NCBI GenBank assembly: GCA_004555055.1
Contig: SFJN01000127.1
Span: 1 to 7,614, forward strand
Length of the DNA stretch: 7,614 nt
Direction: 5' to 3'
DNA from: Bacteroidales bacterium
GTDB lineage: Bacteria > Bacteroidota > Bacteroidia > Bacteroidales > Bacteroidaceae
The notes beneath the pieces were generated by a model that saw only the letters and a program-made list of their open reading frames with translations, searched no databases and was not told the origin of the DNA. Below, in pieces: positions 1 to 5,370 of this stretch (positions are counted from its first letter, which is position 1; each line of letters starts with the position of its first letter). The translations under genes and the position numbers were made by a program.

Positions 1-81
1 TAAAACATGAACACTGACTTCCCTTGAAAACTAATTTATAGAACCTACCATAACAGATAACATACAACAAACAATCACATT

Positions 82-264
82 ATGGAAACGAAAGACAAAG
101 TGTTGGCCACCATGAAGGAGGCCGGAACTCCGCTGAATGCAGGAAAAATTGCAGAATTGAGCGGATTGGACCGTAAGGAAGTGGACAAAGCCATGAAGCA
201 GCTGAAGGAAGAAGGTGCCATCGTGTCGCCCGTACGCTGCAAATGGGCTCCTGCCGATGCATAA
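82..264 (+). CDS. Small winged-helix DNA-binding-like protein, 60 aa
   Basis: The 60-residue product looks like a single stand-alone winged helix-turn-helix domain, as in MarR/ArsR-type folds. A first helix (about residues 3-14) precedes a 'PLNAGKIAELSGL' segment (17-29). A recognition-helix-like 'DRKEVDKAMKQLKEEG' (30-45) follows, and then a short wing with 'IVSPVRCKW' (47-55). Proteins of this size with the same pattern are common in Bacteroidales and are usually annotated as MarR-like regulators; that is memory, not a search. It lacks any ligand-binding or dimerisation extension, so a real regulatory role is inferred. The ATG at 82 is the only sensible start. No Shine-Dalgarno is visible, as is normal in Bacteroidetes. 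Its TAA is followed directly by the first copy of a 68-nt repeat. The 81 bases upstream show no promoter I can defend. Confidence 0.8.
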   Translation: METKDKVLATMKEAGTPLNAGKIAELSGLDRKEVDKAMKQLKEEGAIVSPVRCKWAPADA

Positions 265-332
265 AGCAGCGAGCGGAGAGGCTGAGTTTACTCAGACTAT
301 CCCGAGTCGTGACAGAGCAAGGCGAAGCCAAG
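265..332 (+). repeat. 68-nt dispersed repeat, copy 1 (tandem with copy 2)
   Basis: This copy begins at the base after the TAA of the small winged-helix gene. It aligns without gaps over 68 nt to copy 2 at 339-406, giving a 74-nt period with a 6-nt joint at 333-338. Shared blocks include CAGCGAG near the left end, CCGAGTCG at 302-309 and GACAGAGC at 311-318. Near its middle is a hairpin: stem CTGAG (282-286), loop TTTA (287-290), stem CTCAG (291-295). The start codon found in the other two copies is ATC here, so this copy has no mini-ORF. It shows no terminal inverted repeats and no coding capacity. The biological nature of the repeat is unknown to me. Confidence 0.85.
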
Positions 333-338
333 ATCTGG

Positions 339-406
339 AACAGCGAGAGCAGAACACAAGTTTACTTGGATAATGCCGAGTCGCGACAGAGCTAGACGAA
401 GTCAAG
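339..406 (+). repeat. 68-nt dispersed repeat, copy 2, abutting the DUF523 start codon
   Basis: This is the ungapped partner of copy 1. It ends at 406, one base before the ATG of the DUF523 gene at 408, so the whole translation-initiation region of that gene is repeat sequence. The middle hairpin is CAAG (357-360), loop TTTA, CTTG (365-368). Compared with copy 1, the T-A and G-C pairs have become C-G and A-T, so pairing is kept. The 49-nt right part (357-405) matches the copy inside mazG (3644-3692, - strand) at about 39 of 49 positions without gaps. It lies in the sense direction relative to the genes around it. Confidence 0.85.
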
Positions 407-411
407 CATGA
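373..411 (+). other. Possible 12-codon leader ORF inside repeat copy 2
   Basis: An ATG at 373 opens a 12-codon frame (MPSRDRARRSQA) with four arginines. Its TGA at 409-411 overlaps the ATG (408-410) of the DUF523 gene in the classic ATGA arrangement used for termination-reinitiation. The equivalent ATG in the mazG copy opens a similar frame (MPRREGGRRSQ) that runs on in frame into menF. No Shine-Dalgarno precedes the ATG. A short ORF like this can occur by chance, so translation is a hypothesis. Confidence 0.3.
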
Positions 412-827
412 AAATTGCCGTAAGTGCCTGCCTGCTCGGAAGAGACTGCAAATACGACGGTGGCAACAACCGCTGCCAGAAAGTGCTGGACTTTGTGAAA
501 GGCCATGACGTCGTGGCGGTCTGCCCTGAGCAGATGGGCGGCTTGTCGACCCCAAGAGTGCCGGCAGAAATCGTAAACGGTGTGGTGACGAATGCCCATG
601 GCGATTCGGTGGATAATGCTTTTCGCCGAGGAGCACAACATGCCTTGGAAAGAGTATTGAACGAAGGCGCTACTCTTGCCGTACTTCAACCCCGAAGTCC
701 CAGTTGCGGATGCAAACTCGTCTATGACGGTACCTTTAGCAAACATCTGGTTTCTGGAAAAGGTGTTTTTGCGCAACTACTTGAGGAAAATGACATCGTC
801 ACCTTAGAACCTGAGGATTTGCCGTAA
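408..827 (+). CDS. DUF523 family protein, TudS (thiouracil desulfidase)-like iron-sulfur protein
   Basis: The 139-residue protein is a full-length single-domain DUF523 member. The family signatures are in order: 'SACLLG' with Cys8 (residues 6-11) and 'YDGG' (16-19). 'VCPEQMGGLSTPR' with Cys39 follows (38-50), and then 'PRSPSCGC' with Cys100 (95-102). Characterised DUF523 proteins (TudS) use three conserved cysteines to hold a [4Fe-4S] cluster that removes sulfur from thiouracil. Cys8, Cys39 and Cys100 are the likely ligands here, although the substrate in this organism is unknown. No signal peptide is seen, so it should be cytoplasmic. The ATG at 408 places the first conserved Cys at the usual distance from the N-terminus. 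The start directly follows repeat copy 2 and overlaps a mini-ORF stop. It may share a transcript with the small winged-helix gene upstream, across the two repeats. Confidence 0.9.
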   Translation: MKIAVSACLLGRDCKYDGGNNRCQKVLDFVKGHDVVAVCPEQMGGLSTPRVPAEIVNGVVTNAHGDSVDNAFRRGAQHALERVLNEGATLAVLQPRSPSCGCKLVYDGTFSKHLVSGKGVFAQLLEENDIVTLEPEDLP

Positions 828-915
828 AAAAATAGCGAGACACTCTGTGTAATCCCCCCTTTTCTGCATTCCATGGTGAAAGCAGGAGATTGGGGACTAT
901 ACGGGGTGTCTCGCT
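826..915 (-). terminator. Long hairpin with U-tract: terminator of the men-side transcript
   Basis: Bases 834-871 pair with 878-915 in one fixed register (positions sum to 1749) with no bulge. Of 38 opposed positions, 29 are Watson-Crick, 5 are G-T and 4 are mismatches, around a 6-nt loop (872-877). The outer 10 pairs (834-843 with 906-915) are perfect. Read on the - strand, the hairpin is followed at once by TATTTTTTT (A7 at 826-832 on +), which is the form of a Rho-independent terminator for transcripts coming from menD. On the + strand no U-tract follows, so termination of the DUF523 transcript here is less certain. It fills most of the gap between the converging genes. The length is far more than a terminator needs. 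Confidence 0.75.
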
Positions 916-966
916 TGTCTGGCGATGAAACAAATCCGGAATCCACTCAAAGAGAGGAGGAGGGGT

Positions 967-993
967 GGGGGGGACTTACCAAGTGCATCCCCC
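967..993 (-). other. G/C-rich hairpin across the menD stop codon
   Basis: Five or more G's from the run at 967-973 can pair with CCCCC at 989-993. Inside this, ACTT (974-977) pairs with AAGT (981-984) around a 3-nt loop, and GCAT (985-988) is bulged. The menD TAA (976-978) lies inside the structure. The run of seven G's, with further GG and GGGG blocks just to its left (956-965), also gives a two-tier G-quadruplex possibility on the + strand. I infer a structured mRNA end. No U-tract follows it, so it is not a terminator by itself. Confidence 0.45.
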
Positions 994-2583
994 ACTAATG
1001 GGGAAGACTTCGAGCACCACAGGGCGTTCTGAAGGTTGTTCGAAGATTTGGGTGACAAGACGGTCGAAATCCTCGGCAAGGCATGTGGTGGTGGCTGTCA
1101 TATAGGTACATCTGAAGGATGTGGCTATTCCAGAAACGGAGAAAGGATGGCCGGCAGATATGTAGTCGTGGAGGGCGGGAGAGCAGTCGATGCCTGGGAG
1201 ACGATGGAAGATGCCTCCGCCGCCGTTGTTGACGACCATGATGCGCAGCCGATGGTCGAGACGTACATTGAAGAGGCTGTTTGCATCGTAGAAGAAACTG
1301 AGGTCGCCGGTAAGACAAAACACCTTGCCTTCGGCAGCGAGGCTGTATCCTGCGGCCACCGAAAGGGAACCTTCAATGCCGTTGGTGCCACGGTTGCAGA
1401 AGGTAAAAGGTGCAAGACTTTGGGGAGCGATGTGAGCCTCGCTCCATCTTACGGCCGTGCTATTGGCAAGGAACAGCGCTTCGAAAGGCTGTTTGTGAGG
1501 GTTGTTGTTGAGGCTATTGGACGGAAGATGAGTTGTCAAGGCATCGGAGTGTGCAGCCGTGACGCCCTCTTCGTTATCGAGCATTTGCACCAGCAGGGGG
1601 AGAACCTTCCGCGGAGATGCGCAGAGCTTATAGGTAAGATGGCAAAAGGTGTCGGGCAAGGTGTTGTCCGCGTCTATACGAAGTACTGGGGCTTGACATT
1701 GGCGAAGCCAGATTTTAAGCTGCTTTCCGACGAAAGCACCACCGAAATACAGGACAAGATCGGGGAAAGAGAACGCTTCCGGAGTTTCGCTACACGCTGC
1801 AACTGGTAGGTCGCGCTCGCGAAGATCAGCCCATTGTGAATGGTTGCTGATGTGCTCTGCCATCACCCGCCAACCTTTTTCCTGCAGTGTACGTACGGCG
1901 GGTATGGGTGCATCTTCATATTGTCCGATTACAATCCAAGGATTTCGGGCTCCGTGCACAGCTCTCATCACCTCCTGAGGAAGACGGCTACCTTCGTCAA
2001 GCGTCCACGAACGTATGATACGCTGGGAAGGGAGTTCTGGTGTGGTGAAGCTGAACAGCGGTCCGCTAAGAGGTACATTGAGGTGTACGGGACATCCTCC
2101 ATGTTGCAGGCAACTGCAAAACACTTCGTTAACAAGACGGTTGGTGTACCATGCCTGCTCCTCGGTGAGACTGTCAAAGTCTGTATCGGGGAGTTGCCAA
2201 GTGTGGGCATAAGGTTTCAGTGCCCCATGCTGCGGAATGGTTTGCCCGTCGTTCTGACCAATCCAGCATGACGGCCGGTCGGCAGAGACAATGACCAAAG
2301 GGATATGGCGGTAGGCAGCTTCGGCCACTCCGGGGAGGAGGTTGAGGAGTGCGCTACCGCTGGTGACACAGACCACAATGGGAGAGCGGAAACGCAGCCA
2401 CAGTCCGATGGCCACAAAAGCCGCTGAACGTTCGTCGGTGACGGGATAAAGGTTGAGGGAGGCCTCGTGGAAATTATGAATGATGACGGCATTGCGGCTG
2501 CCGGGACATACTACAGCATGCCTGATGCCATGGGCAAGCATCAGGGAAGTGAGAATGTTGACTTGAGGTTTATCGCAATACAT
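976..2583 (-). CDS. menD: 2-succinyl-5-enolpyruvyl-6-hydroxy-3-cyclohexene-1-carboxylate (SEPHCHC) synthase
   Basis: MenD is a thiamine-diphosphate enzyme. It adds the succinyl-semialdehyde unit from 2-oxoglutarate to isochorismate, the second step of menaquinone synthesis in the cytoplasm. The 535-residue product shows the family landmarks in order. 'CPGSRNA' (26-32) is followed by 'VTDERSAAF' with the cofactor-activating Glu51, then 'TSGSALLN' and 'SADRP', and 'GQNDGQTIPQ'. The diphosphate/Mg motif 'TGDLSFFYDANSL' starts at about 425 and 'NNGGGGIF' is at 452-459. The ATG at 2583 lies inside the end of menF (14-nt overlap), which suggests translational coupling. The protein stops about ten residues after the conserved 'VLEVF' strand, with an unusual 'PISGGCTW' ending. 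From memory, relatives carry a longer helical tail, so the C-terminus may be trimmed. All visible catalytic motifs are intact. Confidence 0.96.
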   Translation of the reverse strand: MYCDKPQVNILTSLMLAHGIRHAVVCPGSRNAVIIHNFHEASLNLYPVTDERSAAFVAIGLWLRFRSPIVVCVTSGSALLNLLPGVAEAAYRHIPLVIVSADRPSCWIGQNDGQTIPQHGALKPYAHTWQLPDTDFDSLTEEQAWYTNRLVNEVFCSCLQHGGCPVHLNVPLSGPLFSFTTPELPSQRIIRSWTLDEGSRLPQEVMRAVHGARNPWIVIGQYEDAPIPAVRTLQEKGWRVMAEHISNHSQWADLRERDLPVAACSETPEAFSFPDLVLYFGGAFVGKQLKIWLRQCQAPVLRIDADNTLPDTFCHLTYKLCASPRKVLPLLVQMLDNEEGVTAAHSDALTTHLPSNSLNNNPHKQPFEALFLANSTAVRWSEAHIAPQSLAPFTFCNRGTNGIEGSLSVAAGYSLAAEGKVFCLTGDLSFFYDANSLFNVRLDHRLRIMVVNNGGGGIFHRLPGIDCSPALHDYISAGHPFSVSGIATSFRCTYMTATTTCLAEDFDRLVTQIFEQPSERPVVLEVFPISGGCTW

Positions 2584-3595
2584 GGAGCATAGTTTTCAGT
2601 TTCCGTTGTGTCTCTTCCCACTCCCTTTCGCAGTCGCTGGCCGCTAACAGACCACCACCGGCGTAAAGGCAGGCACGGTCGCCAAGAAGATGCATGCAGC
2701 GAAGGGTGACATAAAGGTGAGTACCGCAGGGAAGCGATATGGGACCGGAGAATCCTGCGTAATAGGCACGGTCGTGCTGTTCGGTTGCAGCTATGAGATG
2801 CTGTGCCGAAACCGTTGGGAAACCGCAGACGGCAGGGGTGGGATGGAGTGCCGTGACAACGCGGCCAAAGGAGGCTGTGCGCGGAAACGTAAAGTCGGTG
2901 CAGAGATGCAACAGTTGTCCTGCAGTGAGAGTGTGGAGTGGAGAAGCAGTGCAGGTGCATCCTGCTGCCTGGAGCCTTTGGGCAATGTAGGCTGCTACGA
3001 TATGTTGCTCTTCTCTGTCTTTTTCGGACCACGATGCAGGGGGCAGACCTTCGCCTTCGTCGACGGACATGGTGGCGGCAAGGGCCATCGTGTGCCACAT
3101 TTGTGCGGGGGCGTCTTCGAGCAGGACTTCGGGGGTGGCTATCAGCCAATGACCTCCGCCGGGGACAGGGACCAACGAAACATAGCTATGGGGATAGTCA
3201 TTACAGGCCACAATGAACAGCTGTCGAAGGTCGGAATCTGAAACCTTACAGGAAAACTGGAGGGAAAGTGTGCGCGAAAGGACAATCTTACGGATAGCGC
3301 CCGACGACAAGTGTTGCAGGCACTCTCGAAATTGGCGGCGATATTGCCGGTGGCACTCCTCGCCGTTATCGGTATATGAAAAATGGACTTCGGCCGACGT
3401 CGCTGGGATGCTCCAGGTGCTGACATCTTCAGTTTGGAACAGCAAGGTGGGGCAGTCTGCTTTCTGCATAAAAGGTGAAAAGACATATCCGGGCCGGTTG
3501 CCAAGGGCTTCAAGATTACGGACCTCCTCCGTATGGACATTTGCCATTTCATATGCAGTTTCCGTATCGGGAAGTCTGAAGAGTAAGTTGTTCAT
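2570..3595 (-). CDS. menF: Isochorismate synthase
   Basis: This enzyme of the chorismate-binding family (MenF/EntC type) converts chorismate to isochorismate, the entry step of menaquinone synthesis. In the 341-residue form, 'IRKIVLSRT' carries the likely water-activating Lys103. 'ATPEVLL' carries the likely general acid Glu156. 'EKDREEQHIV' (191-200) and 'EREWEET' (323-329) carry the Mg-binding glutamates, and 'HPTPAVCGFP' and 'YAGGGL' are also typical. A catalytic Lys before the first strand fits isochorismate synthase rather than anthranilate synthase, and adjacent menD fixes the pathway. The ATG at 3595 is chosen because it lies 22 nt after the mazG stop and begins a family-like N-terminus. 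An in-frame ATG at 3676 would add 27 residues encoded mostly by repeat sequence. 'ALAAT' (172-175) stands where the family usually has 'ALAGT' or 'PLAGT'. The 3' end overlaps menD by 14 nt. Confidence 0.92.
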   Translation of the reverse strand: MNNLLFRLPDTETAYEMANVHTEEVRNLEALGNRPGYVFSPFMQKADCPTLLFQTEDVSTWSIPATSAEVHFSYTDNGEECHRQYRRQFRECLQHLSSGAIRKIVLSRTLSLQFSCKVSDSDLRQLFIVACNDYPHSYVSLVPVPGGGHWLIATPEVLLEDAPAQMWHTMALAATMSVDEGEGLPPASWSEKDREEQHIVAAYIAQRLQAAGCTCTASPLHTLTAGQLLHLCTDFTFPRTASFGRVVTALHPTPAVCGFPTVSAQHLIAATEQHDRAYYAGFSGPISLPCGTHLYVTLRCMHLLGDRACLYAGGGLLAASDCEREWEETQRKLKTMLHVLR

Positions 3596-3617
3596 GGATA
3601 AATTATGCCTTACTCTG

Positions 3618-4553
3618 TTATGACTCAGGAAGTTCTGAAGAAGTTGACTTCGTCTTCCTCCTTCGCGTCTCGGCATAGTTCAAGCAAGCTTGACTTGCTC
3701 TCGACTTGTCGTCGGTTGACTTCTGCTCTCGCTGCTCCAGAGCTTTAGACTCTTCCCAGATCTTGTCCATTTCCTCAAGCGTCATCTCGGAGAGTTTCCT
3801 TCCGCTTGCTATGGCCTTCTGCTCGAGATAGTTGAAGCGACGAATGAACTTCTGGTTGGTATGTTCCAGGGCATTGTCGGGATTGATTTTGTAAAGGCGA
3901 GCGGCGTTGACAAGCGAAAAAAGGACGTCACCGAATTCGTGTTCCGCCTTACGGGCATCCCCGTTTTCCCATTCCTTCTCTAATTCTGCAATTTCTTCCT
4001 TCACCTTCTCCCATACCTGGCTACGATTGTCCCAATCGAAACCGACGTTTCGGGCCTTTTCCTGGATACGGTAGGCTTTGATAAGCGAGGGTAGGGCAGA
4101 GGGGACCCCGGAGAGTACGGTGGCATTGCCGTCCTTTTCCACCTGTTTGATCTTTTCCCACATCTTTACCACATCGTTCTCGTTTTCCAAACGGGTGCTG
4201 CCGAGAATCTTGGCTCCTGCGGCTTCAATATCCTCAGGGGGAAATACATGCGGATGGCGGAACACAAGCTTATCGCTCAAGCGGTTGCAGACATCAGCGA
4301 TGTCGAATTGCTGCTTTTCGCTGCCAATCTTTGCATAGAAAAGCACATGAAGGAGGACATCGCCCAATTCCTTACAGATTTCAGAAGGGATGTCTTTTAC
4401 CAGTGCTTCGCAAAGTTCATAGGTTTCTTCTATGGTGTTGGGACGAAGGCTTTCGTTGGTCTGCTTGCGGTCCCATGGGCACTTCTCGCGAAGTTCGTCG
4501 AGGATGTCGATAAGACGTGAAAATGCAGCGAGTTTTTCGGCTTTATTGTGCAT
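3618..4553 (-). CDS. mazG: Nucleoside triphosphate pyrophosphohydrolase MazG, with repeat-derived C-terminal tail
   Basis: MazG hydrolyses (d)NTPs to monophosphate and pyrophosphate, cleansing the nucleotide pool and influencing stress signalling. The 311-residue product has two MazG domains. The first has 'CPWD' (25-28), 'EETYE' (42-46) and 'ELGD' (62-65). The second, normally the active one, has 'EEIAEL' (186-191) and 'EHEFGD' (204-209), which are the metal-binding acidic residues. The ATG at 4553 precedes the usual N-terminal helix and 'LREKCPWD'. The open frame extends to 4640, but those extra residues are hydrophobic and unlike the family. Relatives end near residue 273, after a 'MDKIWEESKALE'-like helix (E. 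coli MazG has about 263 residues). The last 38 residues here are encoded by a copy of the dispersed repeat, are rich in Lys, Arg and Ser, and are probably disordered. The stop lies 22 nt before menF, which suggests a shared transcript. Confidence 0.94.
   Translation of the reverse strand: MHNKAEKLAAFSRLIDILDELREKCPWDRKQTNESLRPNTIEETYELCEALVKDIPSEICKELGDVLLHVLFYAKIGSEKQQFDIADVCNRLSDKLVFRHPHVFPPEDIEAAGAKILGSTRLENENDVVKMWEKIKQVEKDGNATVLSGVPSALPSLIKAYRIQEKARNVGFDWDNRSQVWEKVKEEIAELEKEWENGDARKAEHEFGDVLFSLVNAARLYKINPDNALEHTNQKFIRRFNYLEQKAIASGRKLSEMTLEEMDKIWEESKALEQREQKSTDDKSRASQACLNYAETRRRKTKSTSSELPES
3644..3736 (-). repeat. Dispersed repeat, copy 3, inside the 3' end of mazG
   Basis: On the - strand the 49 nt at 3692-3644 align without gaps to copy 2 (357-405) at about 39 of 49 bases, sharing ATGCCGAG and GACGAAGTCAA. 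The left block, CAGCGAGAGCAGAA, matches copy 2 exactly (341-354) and lies at 3721-3734 here. It is separated from the rest by about 28 extra nt that look like a partial internal duplication. The hairpin is again present: TCAAG, loop CTTG, CTTGA (3680-3693), with changed bases but kept pairing. The orientation is sense to mazG-menF, just as copies 1 and 2 are sense to their genes. Its ATG at 3676 is in frame with menF. Confidence 0.85.
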
Positions 4554-4664
4554 GGCGAAAATGTCAAAAAAAAGAAAGGAGGGAAAAAGGTAAGGGTGAG
4601 AGCCGTGTAGTTGATAACAAATCAGTCTGAAACCGAACAATGATGTGCGGTGGATAATCAGCCT

Positions 4665-5357
4665 TCAACGTCTGATGCGCTGCTGGCGCATGACAATCTT
4701 TTCGATTTCAGGGATTTCTATGCGTCCTCTGGAGAGATAGAGCAAGTTCTCGTCCTTGAGCTCGTTGAGCATTTTGGAAACGTTGAGTCGTGTAGTCACC
4801 AGTTCGTTGGCAAGATCTACCATGCCGATGTCGAGTTCCTTGCGTCCGGCAGGACGTGTGGCACGTCCGAGCAGGAAATAGAGGAAACGTTCTTCGAGAT
4901 TGGAAGGAAGCTGTTTCCACATACGTCCTTCCCAATGTTGTTTGGCAGAGCAAACGAGATTGAGATAGTTGATGTGTATGGTAAGGAAATTAAAAAGGAC
5001 ATCGCGCACCTCCTTTTTGGGAATGGTAAGGACGTACGCATCAGCAACAGCACGAACAGTAGTGCTATAGTAAGGATAGCGGCCGAAGAGCCGGTCGGGC
5101 TGCAAGACCATAGGCTTTTCGCTGTATTCGCGGAAAGTGTAGCTTCCGTCATCGGCACGCTTTTCGTGAACAAAGCGTCCGGTGATGGTACATACCAGTT
5201 CCTGACAAGGAGTGTCGGCTATGACAATGTCTTCGCCAGCATGGTAGGTTTGGAACGAAAAATGCATCTTTGAGGCAATCTCGTCGAATTCACCGCGGCT
5301 GATGCCCTGGAACAGTGGGATTGTTACCAAACGAGGGAAGGTATTCGAGTCAATCAT
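4665..5357 (-). CDS. Crp/Fnr family transcriptional regulator
   Basis: The 230-residue product has the two-domain layout of Crp/Fnr proteins. An N-terminal cyclic-nucleotide-type beta-roll begins at 'IPLFQGIS' (13-20) and is followed by a long dimer helix. The C-terminal helix-turn-helix lies in 'MVDLANELVTTRLNVSKMLNEL' (about 179-200), with the wing 'LLYLSRGRIEI'. The ATG at 5357 is chosen because it gives the normal N-terminal length; the frame stays open to 5516 but that part overlaps apbE. The phosphate-binding cassette reads 'LFGRYPYYSTTVRA', lacking the Gly-Glu and spacing needed for cAMP. The N-terminal cysteines that hold the Fe-S cluster in Fnr are absent too, so the signal is unknown. 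It starts 13 nt after apbE, so the two are probably cotranscribed. The 111-nt gap to mazG shows no clear promoter or terminator. Confidence 0.88.
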   Translation of the reverse strand: MIDSNTFPRLVTIPLFQGISRGEFDEIASKMHFSFQTYHAGEDIVIADTPCQELVCTITGRFVHEKRADDGSYTFREYSEKPMVLQPDRLFGRYPYYSTTVRAVADAYVLTIPKKEVRDVLFNFLTIHINYLNLVCSAKQHWEGRMWKQLPSNLEERFLYFLLGRATRPAGRKELDIGMVDLANELVTTRLNVSKMLNELKDENLLYLSRGRIEIPEIEKIVMRQQRIRR

Positions 5358-5370
5358 GAAAAAAGGAATC

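Noticed and set aside
265..406. CRISPR array
   Set aside because: There are only two units of 68 nt, diverged from each other, with a 6-nt joint instead of spacers, and no cas gene nearby.
956..973. Strong G-quadruplex
   Set aside because: Only two-tier quadruplexes can be drawn from the GG, GG, GGGG and G7 blocks, and competing pairing with the C5 run at 989-993 seems more likely. It is mentioned only as a possibility.
897..1079. Frameshift that would extend MenD into the next - strand frame
   Set aside because: The other frame reads a Pro/Leu/Ser-rich stretch (SPPPLLLSLSG) with no similarity to a MenD tail.
1036..1809. A 257-codon open frame on the + strand opposite menD
   Set aside because: It is antisense to a clearly conserved menD and has no recognisable motif. 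Long antisense frames of this kind are a by-product of the codon use of menD.
2690..3241. A 183-codon open frame on the + strand opposite menF
   Set aside because: It is the antisense shadow of menF, with Cys- and Gly-rich low-plausibility protein and no domain.
3596..3676. Extended menF start at 3676 (27 extra residues)
   Set aside because: The extra residues overlap mazG, come mostly from the repeat and are unlike the family. I kept 3595 as the start, but the repeat ATG is noted as a possible alternative.
4554..4664. Promoter for mazG-menF-menD in the 111-nt gap after the Crp/Fnr gene
   Set aside because: A TTG and a TA lie about 21 nt apart on the - strand, but the rest of the Bacteroidetes TAnnTTTG box is missing. 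The U-rich leader near mazG has no hairpin before it that would make a terminator.
4650..5273. A 207-codon open frame on the + strand opposite the Crp/Fnr gene
   Set aside because: The opposite strand encodes a full Crp/Fnr protein with a clear helix-turn-helix. This frame shows no family features.
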